Assembly (NCBI RefSeq): GCF_003114855.1 | Contig: NZ_BFBB01000005.1 | Coordinates: 62,001-126,000, forward strand | Source of the DNA: Leptospira ryugenii | Lineage (GTDB): Bacteria > Spirochaetota > Leptospiria > Leptospirales > Leptospiraceae | Direction of reading: 5' to 3' | DNA length: 64,000 bases | Shown: one piece after another, positions 25,772 to 35,744 of the stretch | Layout: every line of letters begins with the position of its first letter | How positions within the stretch are numbered: position 1 is the first letter of the stretch | The notes under the pieces: model-generated | The model's database searches: none | What the model saw: only the letters and a program-made list of their open reading frames with translations | Told to the model about the DNA's origin: nothing | Program-made: the position numbers and the translations under genes

Positions 25772-27136
25772 ATGATAGAGAAAAAGTTTACAGAGCATAT
25801 CGATCCTATCTCGAAGTACCTCAATGTAGTCGAGAAGATCGAGCCGATCCGCAAAAGTGGGGTCGTTGTCTCCGTTGTAGGAAATGTAATCTATAGCCAA
25901 GGCCCACCCGACTCAAAAGTCGGAGAGATTTTGGAGGTGGAAAGGGGCAACGACAAAGGCTATTTGCCCTGTGTCCTTGTCGGCTTCAAAGACCAGCTCT
26001 ACACCTTAATGCCATTAGGTGATACGCAGGAGATTTTTCCGAAAGCTTTCGTTTTCTCATCTGGTAGAAAGATAACACTCAATGCTGGTGAGGAGCTCAT
26101 GGGTAGAGTCCTGAATGGACTTGGGAAACCGATTGATGGCAAAGGATTGTTGATTACCAAAGAAGAGAGAAGTTCGGAACCAAAATCGCTGAATCCCCTT
26201 GATAGACCGCCCATTACTCAGATTTTAGAGACAGGAGTTCGGGCAATCGATGGCATGCTGACTGTAGGTCGTGGCCAAAGGGTAGGAATTTTTTCAGGCT
26301 CTGGTGTTGGAAAATCCAGCTTACTGGGAATGATTGCCAGGTATACCAATGCAGACGTAAACGTAGTAGCTCTCATTGGGGAACGAGGGCGTGAGGTAAA
26401 TGAGTTTCTAAATGTAGAGCTCGGGAAGGAAGCATTACAAAAATCTGTGATTTTTGTTTCCACCTCAGATTCATCTAAAATGGAACAAGTGAGCTGTGCA
26501 CATTTGGCTTGTTCGGCGGCTGAATATTTCAGAGATTTAGGAAAGAGTGTCAATTTATACATGGATTCACTAACTCGTTATGCTGAGGCACTTAGAGAGT
26601 TATCTATTGGTGAACCCGTCGTTACCAAAGGTTATGCATCTAGTGTTTTTACAAAGATGGCTCGACTCGTGGAAAGGGCAGGAACTGCCTACAATGGAGG
26701 TTCCATCACTGGATTTTATACCGTTTTAACAGATGCAGAAGATGATATGGATGATATCGTAGCCGATAAGGTCAGGGGGTTTATCGACGGACATATTGTA
26801 CTTTCTAGAAAACTTGCTGAAAAAAGCCACTACCCTGCAATTGATGTACCCGCTTCCTTATCTAGATTGATGCAGAAGATAGTCAATGAAGACCATTATA
26901 TGCATTCCTCTTTGGTTAGGGAACTCATTTCAAAATATAAAAGTTCTGAAGACATTATTTTATTGAATGCCTATGCCCGAGGAGCTGATCCAAAAATAGA
27001 TATGGCAATCGACAAAAAGGAAATGATAGATGAGTTTTTGATCCAGAGGATCGAGCAAAAAGCAACCTTTCGCGAAACCACTTCTCGTTTAGCAGAAATC
27101 TTACGATCGCAAAGTAAATCTGATGATGACTATTAA
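25772..27136 (+). CDS. fliI: Flagellar export ATPase FliI
   Basis: 454 residues, normal length. Walker A GSGVGKS (176-182), GERGREVNEF, the Walker B strand NLYMDSLTRYAEA, and the GSITGFYTV loop are those of FliI/type III export ATPases related to F1-beta. It powers entry of flagellar rod, hook and filament subunits into the export gate. AGGG lies just before the ATG, and TATAGT at 25755-25760 may be a -10 box, although no good -35 is seen. No fliF/G/H genes lie upstream in the window; its usual partner fliJ is 3.2 kb downstream, beyond a convergent kinase gene that overlaps fliI by 4 bases. Confidence 0.97.
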   Translation: MIEKKFTEHIDPISKYLNVVEKIEPIRKSGVVVSVVGNVIYSQGPPDSKVGEILEVERGNDKGYLPCVLVGFKDQLYTLMPLGDTQEIFPKAFVFSSGRKITLNAGEELMGRVLNGLGKPIDGKGLLITKEERSSEPKSLNPLDRPPITQILETGVRAIDGMLTVGRGQRVGIFSGSGVGKSSLLGMIARYTNADVNVVALIGERGREVNEFLNVELGKEALQKSVIFVSTSDSSKMEQVSCAHLACSAAEYFRDLGKSVNLYMDSLTRYAEALRELSIGEPVVTKGYASSVFTKMARLVERAGTAYNGGSITGFYTVLTDAEDDMDDIVADKVRGFIDGHIVLSRKLAEKSHYPAIDVPASLSRLMQKIVNEDHYMHSSLVRELISKYKSSEDIILLNAYARGADPKIDMAIDKKEMIDEFLIQRIEQKATFRETTSRLAEILRSQSKSDDDY

Positions 27137-30100
27137 TCTATCTCTAGCATAACTAAAGTCATATCGTCTTCTGGCGGTAGACCTCCCGTAAAACTCTTTA
27201 ATTCTTCTAGGATCTGTTTCTTTGCTCCTGGCAGATCGAATCTCATTGAGTTTTTAACAATTTGCATCCAACGTTCATCATCCAACATCTGTTTTGTGGG
27301 GCTAATTGCTTCGGTAAAGCCATCAGTGTATAAAAAAATCCTATCCCCAGATTGTAAAGGTATGCGATCAAACTCTAAGTCAAGCTCCGGTATCCATCCT
27401 ATAATCTTTCCTGGTGGTGTCGATGTTCTGGCAACAGTATCATACTTACCAAATATGATTAATGGTAAATGCCCGCATCGAGAATGAAGTAACTCTTTTG
27501 TTTCTAAATTTATATAGATGTAGCTGGCAGTGAGAAAAGCACCCTTTGTTTTTCCAATAAGTGTATGATTCAATTGGTTTAAGAGTTTCATTGGCTCTTT
27601 TGCATACCGAAATTGTGTGGAAAATGCAATCTTCAACATCGCAGAGACAAGTGCAGCTGGGATGCCATGGCCGGAGACATCTGCAACGATAACACCCAGT
27701 TCAGTTGGTGAAATTTGATGGAAATCAAAAAAGTCTCCACCGACACTTTCCATAGGCTCGTAATAAAACTCGGTTCGGATCCCTAAAACTTCTGGAGCTC
27801 TTTCTGGTAAAATGGATTCTTGCAGCTTTCTTGCAACGTTCAACTCATTTTGGAAGGCCATAAATCGATTTTGCTCTGCAACTGCCTTCTTCAATGTGAT
27901 CAGATTTTTTGCGCGAGAGATCAACTCACGTTTGTCAAAGGGTTTGGATAGGTAGTCATTCCCTCCTGCCTCAAGAGCGGAAACAATATCTGTAATCTGA
28001 TTTTTTGCAGTTAAAAAGAGAATCGGCAATTCATACAGAGAAAAGGATTCACGGATCACAGAACAGACATCATAGCCACTCATACCTGGCATCATGATAT
28101 CCAAAAGCATCAATTCAAATGGACCTCTTTCCTGAATTGCTCGTAGTGCCTCTCCTCCATTGGCTGCTTCCACAATATCGCATCCAATCAACGTTAGGTG
28201 ATTTCTTAGGACTTGTCGATTGATTGGTTCGTCATCTACCACCAATACCCTGAACATCCCCTCTCTCAGAGTATTGGGATCATCATCCTCAATTGGAGTA
28301 ATCTCAGAAGTTTCCATTTCCAGTGGAAGTCGAGACCAATGATCTATGGTAATATTTGGGATGGATTCTTTTGGTAACTCGCCTTCTTTTGCGAGAGGTA
28401 AAGTAAAATGGAAAACAGAACCTGTTCCTATGCTTGACTCGACCCAAATCCTGCCACCATGCAATTCCACAAGTCGTTTCGTTATGGCTAATCCTAGACC
28501 TGCTCCGCCAAACTGTCTAGTACTGGATGAGTCCACCTGCTCGAAGGATTGAAAAATGGATTCAAAGTGTTCGCTTGCAATACCTATACCTGTATCAGCT
28601 ATCGAAAACTTCGCCATCTTATCCACGATACTGGCATTGATTTCAATTTTTCCTTTGTCGGTAAACTTTATCGCGTTTCCAATAATATTAAAAAGGATTT
28701 GTTGGATTCTACTTTCATCGCCCAAAACAGGGGAAAAATCGGGAGGGATCAAATTCCTAACGATGAGATTTTTTACTGTAAACAACGGTCTAGAAATCAC
28801 TAACACAAGTTCTACGAGACTTTGCATACTCAGTGGTTTGATATCTAAACTTAAATCACGATTTCTCATTTTGGAAAAATCAAGGATATCGTCTACTAAG
28901 GCAGAAAGTCTCTTTCCAGAAGTAACAATCATCCCTAGGTTTTGTTTTTGTTCTACGTTGAGTCTACCACCGATGCCATCGAACATAGACTCAGCGATTC
29001 CAATGATTCCATTCAATGGTGTTTTTAATTCATGGGAGGTGTTTGCCAAAAATTCATCTTTTAATTTGTCCATCACCAGAAGACGTTTTGACAAGTCTTC
29101 TACTTTTGAAAAAGAAAGACTGAACTTTCGAGAAAGAGTAAAGGATTGCAAAAGGATAAATAGAAAGATGCCTATCGGAATCGCTTCGACAGAAAAGAGA
29201 ATTTGATAAGCATTCAAAATATCTATCAAAGTAGCAAGAGCCATGATTGAAATGCCCATCGCAAAAAAGGTACTCCCTTCCTCCTTATGAAAGGATGCAC
29301 GAAAGATACCTTGGAGGATTAAAATCACGGCATATAACAAGATAATGTTAAAGTATGAGTTCAAAGAAGTAAAGAATACGGGGCTTGTGAACAGCAAAAA
29401 AACAGAAAACAAAACGGTGGGGAGCTTTAAAGACCATTCAGTCCACCATGGATAGTACTTTGGATAAAATTCTTTGAAAAACGCATAAAACAAATAAGGA
29501 GAGATATAAAATGTTAAGTACTCAATTCGAAGGCATATATCCCAGCCTAGAATAGCTTCATAAGCGTTAAATAGAAAACGTTCCCCTGTACACAACGTCC
29601 GAATACTTAAAACAAATGCCGCAATGCCAAAAAGCAGATTTCCTTTATCTACAGGACGCCAGTAAAAAAGTCCGAAGTGGTACAAAGCTATGATAAAAAC
29701 GGCACCAGCTAAAAATAAAGAAGAAGCAATATCACTTAAATGCCTTCTTTGCAAGGCCTGCCATTCTCCCAAAAGAACGGGCTCCCACATCCCTCCTTTT
29801 CCATGGTGAAAATTTGATACTTGGATGAGCAGTTCATTCTCGCCATCCTTCCAATCCAAGGCGATAAGCTGAAATTGATACGAGGCTCTTGCATGTTCTA
29901 TAAATTTGCTGACCTTTCCTGTCTCTGCGAGCAATTGACCATTCCAATAGACTCGGTAAGACGTTGCTTGGTCTGGGACTTTCAGTCCGAAAGTTTTTCC
30001 ATAGAGATCCCCATTTGGTGAAGGCAAAAGGAGGCGATAGGTTCCAAAACCTTCTCCTGTCTCATACAGTTGGTTCCAGGTGCCAGGGACAGGCATTGCA

Positions 30101-30273
30101 ATATTTTTTTGACCTAATGTTTGTCCTGGTTCGAGCAGCTGATGGGGGTAGAAGCTCCAGTCTCCTTCTAAAAAAACAGGATTCCCTTGGCTCCGAAAGA
30201 AGAGATCGACTGGCGATGCCCATAGACTGGCTTTTAGGCTAAAGAGTAGAAATGAGAGAAGGATACGAGCCAA
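27133..30273 (-). CDS. 7TMR-DISM hybrid histidine kinase with receiver and PP2C/SpoIIE phosphatase output
   Basis: 1046 residues. Signal peptide (1-20); periplasmic 7TMR-DISM sensor of beta-jelly-roll type (about 21-170); seven or so transmembrane helices (about 183-380); HisKA with His414 (SHELKTPLNG); ATPase with N-box Asn533, DTGIG (560-564) and GGAGLGL (589-595); receiver (about 674-795) with acceptor Asp725, Thr755 and Lys777; and a SpoIIE phosphatase (about 806-1046) with GGDFFD (845-850), ADVSGHG (864-870), LYTDG and PEDDMT. All catalytic residues are present, so one chain can sense, phosphorylate and control a Ser/Thr phosphatase. Targets are probably anti-sigma antagonists, by analogy with SpoIIE/RsbU. 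It is encoded against the flagellar genes between fliI and fliJ. Confidence 0.93.
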   Translation of the reverse strand: MARILLSFLLFSLKASLWASPVDLFFRSQGNPVFLEGDWSFYPHQLLEPGQTLGQKNIAMPVPGTWNQLYETGEGFGTYRLLLPSPNGDLYGKTFGLKVPDQATSYRVYWNGQLLAETGKVSKFIEHARASYQFQLIALDWKDGENELLIQVSNFHHGKGGMWEPVLLGEWQALQRRHLSDIASSLFLAGAVFIIALYHFGLFYWRPVDKGNLLFGIAAFVLSIRTLCTGERFLFNAYEAILGWDICLRIEYLTFYISPYLFYAFFKEFYPKYYPWWTEWSLKLPTVLFSVFLLFTSPVFFTSLNSYFNIILLYAVILILQGIFRASFHKEEGSTFFAMGISIMALATLIDILNAYQILFSVEAIPIGIFLFILLQSFTLSRKFSLSFSKVEDLSKRLLVMDKLKDEFLANTSHELKTPLNGIIGIAESMFDGIGGRLNVEQKQNLGMIVTSGKRLSALVDDILDFSKMRNRDLSLDIKPLSMQSLVELVLVISRPLFTVKNLIVRNLIPPDFSPVLGDESRIQQILFNIIGNAIKFTDKGKIEINASIVDKMAKFSIADTGIGIASEHFESIFQSFEQVDSSSTRQFGGAGLGLAITKRLVELHGGRIWVESSIGTGSVFHFTLPLAKEGELPKESIPNITIDHWSRLPLEMETSEITPIEDDDPNTLREGMFRVLVVDDEPINRQVLRNHLTLIGCDIVEAANGGEALRAIQERGPFELMLLDIMMPGMSGYDVCSVIRESFSLYELPILFLTAKNQITDIVSALEAGGNDYLSKPFDKRELISRAKNLITLKKAVAEQNRFMAFQNELNVARKLQESILPERAPEVLGIRTEFYYEPMESVGGDFFDFHQISPTELGVIVADVSGHGIPAALVSAMLKIAFSTQFRYAKEPMKLLNQLNHTLIGKTKGAFLTASYIYINLETKELLHSRCGHLPLIIFGKYDTVARTSTPPGKIIGWIPELDLEFDRIPLQSGDRIFLYTDGFTEAISPTKQMLDDERWMQIVKNSMRFDLPGAKKQILEELKSFTGGLPPEDDMTLVMLEID

Positions 30274-30349
30274 TCTATTCTGTTAGATTTCATATTTTTT
30301 TCAAAGAACAAGTAAAAAAGAGTACAAAAAAATATGAAATGAACAGAAA

Positions 30350-30958
30350 TTGTCAGTTGTGAAACGGTTCCGATTTAGCCTTGAAACAGTTCTCCGTCTC
30401 AGGCATTTAAAAGAGGAAGAGGAGTTGAAACGCCTTTCCATTGTTGTATCGGAATTGAATCAAATTTTCACCGAACGTGAGTTTAATGAAAAAGAAATAG
30501 AAAGATCTTATCGTGAAATTGAATCAAGTGCTCAGATCGGAACTAGTTTGGATGAATACCTTTCCATAGAACGTTATATCCAAGGATTGATGAGAATTAA
30601 TGAGGAGCTTTCAGCTAAGATTGAAAAGAAAAACCAAGAAGTCAATTTGGTACGTGTAGATGTGCTAAAAGCACGAAAAGATAAACGTGTATTGGAAATC
30701 CTTAGAGAGAATCGGTATCTAGAGTGGAAGAAAAAAAGAAACCGGCAAGAACGACGTGAACTGGAAGAGTACAACGAGATGGTATTAATGAATCAAATCC
30801 ATGCTGATCCAAGGCCGGAAGGAAAAAAAGAATCCTCGAAAAAGATTCCAAAGACATTCAAAATTCTAAATCGAGAGGATGGCGGAGACGAATTGATGGG
30901 CGATTTCAAAAATTTAAGGGATTTTTACGAGAAATACTATATGGGACAAGGACGATAG
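30350..30958 (+). CDS. fliJ: Flagellar export chaperone FliJ
   Basis: About 200 residues, almost all coiled coil. It starts KRFRFSLETVLRLRHLKEEEELKRL, the usual FliJ opening, followed by long Glu/Lys/Arg-rich heptads. FliJ is the central stalk of the FliI hexamer and escorts export chaperones. Start uncertain: TTG 30350 or GTG 30359 (three codons later), neither with a clear ribosome site. It is separated from fliI by the convergent kinase gene, so it needs a promoter of its own in the AT-rich 76 bases upstream. flbB follows after 3 bases. Confidence 0.85.
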   Translation: MSVVKRFRFSLETVLRLRHLKEEEELKRLSIVVSELNQIFTEREFNEKEIERSYREIESSAQIGTSLDEYLSIERYIQGLMRINEELSAKIEKKNQEVNLVRVDVLKARKDKRVLEILRENRYLEWKKKRNRQERRELEEYNEMVLMNQIHADPRPEGKKESSKKIPKTFKILNREDGGDELMGDFKNLRDFYEKYYMGQGR

Positions 30959-30961
30959 AAT

Positions 30962-31621
30962 ATGACTAGCCTATCAGACAACGCACGATCATTCTTTTTA
31001 ATCTTACTGATCTTTTTCCTAGTTGCGATCGGATTTTTTATTTTTGATTACTTCCAAGTGATCAATGCTGAAGATTATTTCCCGTTTTTAAAAAGACAAC
31101 CGAGTTTAGTGAACCAAGACCTTCTATCTCCCACCGAATTGGAAAAACTAGAAATCCAAAAGGCAAAAGAACGTTTGATTGAAGACATGGAAGAATTAAA
31201 TCGAATGAAAGCCGAGTTGGAGTCTGCAAAATCTTCGTTGGCTACGGACAAGGAACGATTGGAAGAACTGAAAGAAGGCATACAAAGAAAAGAGAAAGAG
31301 ATGGCTGACCGAGCCAAAAAAGAATCAGCGAGACAAGAGAAGATAAAGGTTCTCGCAAATAAGGTAGCCAATATGCCACCCGAATCGGCACGAGATATGT
31401 TAATCAATTGGCCAGATTATGATATCATAGATGTCTTTGAACAAATGGACCGAGATGCGGAAGAAGAAGGAAGGCCTACGATTACAACTTATTTGTTAAC
31501 ACTCTTCCCCGCCGAACGTCGCTCTGTCATTTCTAATAAGTGGCTGGATGCTGGTGCTAGGCAAGTTCCTAGTTATGGCAAATCGATAGACGATGATGCG
31601 GATGAACCCAAATCTGAATGA
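30962..31621 (+). CDS. flbB: Periplasmic flagellar collar protein FlbB (MotE/MgtE-N-like)
   Basis: 219 residues: a single N-terminal transmembrane helix (about 10-32), a long coiled coil (about 58-130), and a C-terminal domain (about 132-200) like the MgtE N-domain of MotE (ANKVANMPPESARDML, MDRDAEEEGRP). This is the build of spirochaetal FlbB, which in Borrelia forms the base of the flagellar collar and anchors stators. The position right after fliJ is also as in other spirochaetes. The 3' end overlaps the convergent gmk gene by 49 bases. Confidence 0.8.
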   Translation: MTSLSDNARSFFLILLIFFLVAIGFFIFDYFQVINAEDYFPFLKRQPSLVNQDLLSPTELEKLEIQKAKERLIEDMEELNRMKAELESAKSSLATDKERLEELKEGIQRKEKEMADRAKKESARQEKIKVLANKVANMPPESARDMLINWPDYDIIDVFEQMDRDAEEEGRPTITTYLLTLFPAERRSVISNKWLDAGARQVPSYGKSIDDDADEPKSE

Positions 31622-32172
31622 ATGATTCGTTCTACCTGGTCCACAGCTTTCTCTAAAACATCATTGACTACAATATAATCGAAATGCTTTGCCTCTTCCA
31701 ATTCTTTGAGGCCATTTTCAATCCTAGTCTCAATGCTCTTTTTGGGGTCACTTCCTCGTTTGATGAGTCGCTCAATCCATATCTCTTGGCTCGGGGGTTG
31801 GATGAAAATTGTGACGGATTGAGGGCGCAACTCCTTCACTGACTTTGCTCCTTGGACATCTAAATCGAGTAATACGATGAGTTGTCTTTCCAGAGCGTCT
31901 AAGATCGGAGTCTTTGGAGTTCCATAATAATTTCCATGGACAAGAGCCCATTCATAAAACTCTCCCCTATCAATCTGCTTTTGGAACTCCTCTCGGCTAA
32001 GGAAGTGATAGGACTTTCCAGGCACATCTCCTGGACGAATGTCGCGAGTGGTGCAGGAAATCGAAAAAAAGAAACTCGGATATTTTTTTAGAAGTCTGTC
32101 AATGATGGTAGATTTACCGCCACCTGCGACAGAGGAAATGATGTACAAATTTGGAATCGGAGACTTAGTCAT
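31573..32172 (-). CDS. gmk: Guanylate kinase with variant P-loop
   Basis: 199 residues, normal length. It phosphorylates GMP to GDP. The GMP-binding signature [19 protein letters not shown] and the [14 protein letters not shown] loop are clear, as is [10 protein letters not shown]. The P-loop reads [10 protein letters not shown], whereas the family usually has (A/G)PSGxGKS/T; the first Gly/Ala is Ser and the Pro-Ser pair is Val-Ala. The Lys and Ser/Thr remain, so activity is likely. Its ATG overlaps the remA stop by 8 bases, and its 3' end runs 49 bases into flbB. remA-gmk is a common gene pair in bacteria. Confidence 0.93.
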   Translation of the reverse strand: MTKSPIPNLYIISSVAGGGKSTIIDRLLKKYPSFFFSISCTTRDIRPGDVPGKSYHFLSREEFQKQIDRGEFYEWALVHGNYYGTPKTPILDALERQLIVLLDLDVQGAKSVKELRPQSVTIFIQPPSQEIWIERLIKRGSDPKKSIETRIENGLKELEEAKHFDYIVVNDVLEKAVDQVERIIHSDLGSSASSSIDLP

Positions 32173-32449
32173 CGAAATCTTCTTCTTCTACATCGATACT
32201 ATTATCAGAACCTTCGATACGTCGAGTTAAACTTTCTGGCCGGAGCGCTGAAAGAACTACATGACCAGTATGCAAAACGAGAAGGGAGCGTGTTTTTCTA
32301 CCTTGTGTAGCATCTATCAATCGATTGCTATCCTTTGCTTCCGATCTCAACCTTTTTGCCCCTGCGGACTCTGATTGCAAGATTACCAATATCCTGTCTT
32401 GGAAAACTACATTTGAAAAGCCAACATTCAAGATAGGAAATGATGACAT
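32165..32449 (-). CDS. remA: RemA/DUF370 family regulator
   Basis: 94 residues matching the RemA family along most of its length: [49 protein letters not shown] and [13 protein letters not shown]. In Bacillus RemA is a small oligomeric DNA-binding protein that activates extracellular matrix and osmoprotection genes. The last about 15 residues are an acidic tail beyond the core. It follows the SwrB-like gene by 6 bases and overlaps gmk by 8, placing it at the end of the flhF-flhG-fliA-fapA operon. Confidence 0.88.
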   Translation of the reverse strand: MSSFPILNVGFSNVVFQDRILVILQSESAGAKRLRSEAKDSNRLIDATQGRKTRSLLVLHTGHVVLSALRPESLTRRIEGSDNSIDVEEEDFDD

Positions 32450-32455
32450 TGTTGG

Positions 32456-33394
32456 TCATACTCTCCTTGATCTATCTAACCGAATCGTTTTTATCAATTT
32501 GATTTCGTGTATTCCAATATTCATAAATTCTGAAATTTGTTCATCAGAATATCCTTTCTTTATGAGAAAAATTACTTTATCAATCTTTGTGGCACTCTCA
32601 GGCAAATCTTTCAACACCGCTTGCAGGGACAATTGGATATTGTCCTCCATTTGGTTTTGATATATTGCAAAGGCTGGATCAGCCGCCGCGGACAAGGAGG
32701 TTAAAAATTCTCTTCGAATATTTCCTTCTGTTGTTTCATCTCTGATAATTATGGACTTACTCTTCTCTTCCGAAAATGGATCTCCAGTAACAGTAAAATC
32801 CATCTTAGGTCTAAATTGGGGAACATTTACGTTTTGTACTGCTTCCAAAGATGGCTGAAGGTCTGATTCCATTCCCATCATTCCTTTTACAACTTTCCCA
32901 AGTTTAGAGAATGCTTGGGTGACTGCTCCATCTGTTGTTTGTTTTTCCAAATCTTGTAATATTTGTTGGTTGGATTGGTATACTGAGGCAATTCCATTTC
33001 TTTGCTCTTTGATCAAAACCTCGGGGATTGGTTCTTCTTCTTTTTTACTTTCTTTCATCTCTTGGTCCATAGATAATCCCATCTCTAAATAAGGTGGTAC
33101 TTCATCTATCGACTGTTTGCTGAATGATGTTTGTGGATTGTTAATTCCATTTTGTAGATTTTGGCCCATGGATTCTACTTTCTCTAACATAGCTCTGAGA
33201 GCAGCGAGACGCGATTCAATGATGCCAACCGTGCGATCCAATTCGCGAATCGTCTCCGACGTTGCCAAATCAATGGCTCGATTCAACTTTTGGTCATAGT
33301 ATTCGGATACAGCTTTTTGCACTTTGGCAGAGATGAAGACATAGGTAACACCTAAGCAAAGTAAGTTGATCAAAACAAGAGAAAATAACTCCAT
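32456..33394 (-). CDS. Membrane-anchored coiled-coil protein, SwrB/DUF6115-like
   Basis: 312 residues: one N-terminal transmembrane helix (about 4-24), coiled coil (25-90), a long polar region rich in Glu, Gln and Ser, and a short C-terminal helical motif (FLIKKGYSDEQISEFMNIGI, then HEIKLIK) that looks like the small helix-turn-helix-type end of SwrB/DUF6115 proteins. SwrB lies downstream of sigD in Bacillus flagellar operons and promotes assembly of the export gate. The same place in this operon, after fliA and fapA, supports a related role; similarity is weak, so this is inference. GGAG stands 8 bases before the ATG. Confidence 0.5.
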   Translation of the reverse strand: MELFSLVLINLLCLGVTYVFISAKVQKAVSEYYDQKLNRAIDLATSETIRELDRTVGIIESRLAALRAMLEKVESMGQNLQNGINNPQTSFSKQSIDEVPPYLEMGLSMDQEMKESKKEEEPIPEVLIKEQRNGIASVYQSNQQILQDLEKQTTDGAVTQAFSKLGKVVKGMMGMESDLQPSLEAVQNVNVPQFRPKMDFTVTGDPFSEEKSKSIIIRDETTEGNIRREFLTSLSAAADPAFAIYQNQMEDNIQLSLQAVLKDLPESATKIDKVIFLIKKGYSDEQISEFMNIGIHEIKLIKTIRLDRSRRV

Positions 33395-33447
33395 CGATTT
33401 TTCTCCAAAGGAACATTTCCAACAACATCCCTGAAGAAGTGATTATA

Positions 33448-33735
33448 TCAAACGCTTGAATCGAAAAAATTCCCTAAACGTTTCGCGGTGTTGGCGTAAA
33501 CCTTGCCGCTCCTAGAATACGAGATCAGCTCTTCCTTCTCTTCTTTTTTTTTCTGAGGACCTGACTCCATATTAGACTTGGATTCCGGAACAGTTTGTGA
33601 GCGAAGTTGGCTACCAATGGCAGCCTTCTGCAATTCTACGACCTGGTTTTGGTGTGTGAAAGGAGACTCACTTTGAGCCCGCCTTGCAAAGTCATAGTGC
33701 TGTGTGTTGCCTACAAAGGTTTCGTTCAAAATCAT
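33448..33735 (-). CDS. Small hypothetical protein in the flagellar operon
   Basis: 95 residues, no signal or membrane segment, rich in Gln, Ser, Lys and Glu, probably disordered for much of its length. The end (YSRSGKVYANTAKRLGNFFD) may form a helix. I do not recognise it. It is judged real because AGGA stands 6 bases before its ATG, it starts 8 bases after fapA, and no other gene fits the gap before the SwrB-like gene 53 bases later. A role in flagellar regulation or assembly is suggested only by position. Confidence 0.6.
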   Translation of the reverse strand: MILNETFVGNTQHYDFARRAQSESPFTHQNQVVELQKAAIGSQLRSQTVPESKSNMESGPQKKKEEKEELISYSRSGKVYANTAKRLGNFFDSSV

Positions 33736-33743
33736 AGGAAATC

Positions 33744-35738
33744 CTACTCTTTCTTAGGTCTAGCACGGCCTCGTTTTTTTCTCCAGTCATTTTTATCTTC
33801 ATCTGGATCTTCATAATTTGTGCTTCTGACCTGACCCTCTTCCTCAAAGAAAGTTTTGGACTTAGTTTCATGACGGAGTTTGAAATCTGCATTTCGGATC
33901 CGAACGGAGACGCCAGGAAAGATGGTCTTTTCCACGTAGACTCTTCCATTGGCAGCCTGTTCATCCATGTAGGAAGTGAGGGTTTGGATCTCTCGGTCGT
34001 ATTCTGCGATTCTCTTTTCCAGCTTTTTGGTGGCAGCTTCGTACTTTTGTAAGGATTCCTGGTTTTCCTGCGAAAATGTGGCTGGGTCAGATTCTTTTCT
34101 AGCCTTCAGTGTACGGAGTGTTTTGGTCAGGGTATCCAACTTGCCTTGGTTTTCTGCTTTTTTTGCTTCGTATTCACCAATTTGCTTTAGAATCTTTGGA
34201 TTTACGCCTACGATCAAATCTGTTTGTGGGTTGGCCTGAGAGCCTATGATCTTTGCCGAGATCAATTGGCCAGCCTGTATGGTTCCACCTACGATTTGGC
34301 CACGTTTGCCTTTGCAACTGATCTTACCACCAGCCATTAAATGGGAATGCAGAATCCCTTCTTGGACTACGATATCCTTTTCTGTGATCACCGTGGCGTT
34401 TTGGATAAACTTTGCAACGATGTTCCCACCTGTCGACTCTACTCGTGCTTCTTCTCGCCCAGTGATCCCCTGCCGCACGATGATATCCCCATCGGCTTCG
34501 ACAATTGCCTTTTGGATGGTGCCATAGATTTCAATGTTTCCAGCTGCCTTGACAGAGTAGTTATCTTCCACATTTCCTGTGATCACGATAGAGCCAAGGA
34601 ATGTGACATTTCCAGTGCGGACCCCAACGTCACCATTGATTCGGTAGACTGTCTCTACCGACAACCTTCCACTTAAATAGAGAACTTGACCGTTGACCTC
34701 AGCGGTTAGCCTCATTTTGTCTTCAGAAAGGATGGTTCCCTTTCCTTGTTTGAGTTCTACGTCATTGCCATCTTTTGCAGGCAGGACCATTCCAAAGAGG
34801 TTTCTACCTAGTTTGGCTTTTTCCGCAGGGATTTTTTCAGCTAATACCTGTCCTACGACAACGTTTTCAATCATATCCAAGTCTTTGTAATCGACTCTAC
34901 CTGATTGGTCTTCTTTAAAGTTAATCTTCTTTTCTGTACGAACAAAGTATTTAATCTCCGCATTCTTTCCGTTTTGCGGATAATCACCCTCAGCACCAAT
35001 GAATGGTGAATTGTATTTCTCTTCGTCGAGGGCTTTTTTGATGTCTTCTTCTTTGAGTCCATAAGAAACACCCATATTCTTGAGAGCAACGGTGACATCA
35101 TTCACTTCTAAATCTCTTCCACCAGGTCTTGCTGGGAATATGGTTACAAATGCCTTCATTTTATCGGAATCAATATCGACGTGGCAGCTGGAATCGTTTC
35201 CTTGTTTTGGCTTTTGGTTCGAGACAAGAAGTGGTTCAGCCTTCTGCTCTTTTAGAGCCTTGGATAATAAAGAAGGATCAACACCACCTACTCCCCGAAA
35301 GGCGAGGCGTTTGGTGATGTCTGCCATAGAGACAGGCAAACCTTCACCTTGTGGAGGATGAACTGTTAAAAATACGCCGCTACGATAGATTTTGACAGTG
35401 ACTCTTCCGTCCTTATTTTTTGGTATAACGAGTTCTTTGAGTTCTTTGGAAATTAATTTCCCACTTCCACCAGTTAACTTTTCGTCTAGTGCAGACAGTT
35501 CTTCTAGGATTAGATCCTCTGGGACCAAGGAGGCGCGGATGTGAAATGGTTCAGAGAAAAAAAGTCGTTTCTTCCCTCGTTTCAGGACACGGTAGTCTAT
35601 TTCATGAACTTTTTTGCCAAAATGGGCAGCAGCGAGGCTTAGACACTCCTCTATCGAATCTGCGATAACTTCTACTTCTTCGTTTTCCTTTCTTTCGAAC
35701 TCACTCAGTTCCTCTCGAAGAAAGCCAGTTAAAGACAT
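33744..35738 (-). CDS. FapA/DUF342 family flagellar assembly protein with Jag-like N-domain
   Basis: 664 residues. The first about 60 residues resemble the Jag N-domain ([27 protein letters not shown] is split across the helix and strand of that fold). The centre and C-terminal half (about 220-520) match DUF342: [33 protein letters not shown] and a run of right-handed beta-helix-like turns ([26 protein letters not shown]). A coiled coil follows (about 540-590). DUF342/FapA proteins are linked to polar flagellar placement with FlhF in Vibrio. It starts 6 bases after fliA with AAGG upstream. One of the longer members of the family. Confidence 0.85.
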   Translation of the reverse strand: MSLTGFLREELSEFERKENEEVEVIADSIEECLSLAAAHFGKKVHEIDYRVLKRGKKRLFFSEPFHIRASLVPEDLILEELSALDEKLTGGSGKLISKELKELVIPKNKDGRVTVKIYRSGVFLTVHPPQGEGLPVSMADITKRLAFRGVGGVDPSLLSKALKEQKAEPLLVSNQKPKQGNDSSCHVDIDSDKMKAFVTIFPARPGGRDLEVNDVTVALKNMGVSYGLKEEDIKKALDEEKYNSPFIGAEGDYPQNGKNAEIKYFVRTEKKINFKEDQSGRVDYKDLDMIENVVVGQVLAEKIPAEKAKLGRNLFGMVLPAKDGNDVELKQGKGTILSEDKMRLTAEVNGQVLYLSGRLSVETVYRINGDVGVRTGNVTFLGSIVITGNVEDNYSVKAAGNIEIYGTIQKAIVEADGDIIVRQGITGREEARVESTGGNIVAKFIQNATVITEKDIVVQEGILHSHLMAGGKISCKGKRGQIVGGTIQAGQLISAKIIGSQANPQTDLIVGVNPKILKQIGEYEAKKAENQGKLDTLTKTLRTLKARKESDPATFSQENQESLQKYEAATKKLEKRIAEYDREIQTLTSYMDEQAANGRVYVEKTIFPGVSVRIRNADFKLRHETKSKTFFEEEGQVRSTNYEDPDEDKNDWRKKRGRARPKKE

Positions 35739-35744
35739 AGCGGT

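Noticed and set aside
28556..29206. 216-codon plus-strand ORF inside the large hybrid kinase gene
   Set aside because: Antisense to the HisKA/ATPase region, whose motifs prove the other strand; composition is that of a shadow frame and there is no ribosome site.
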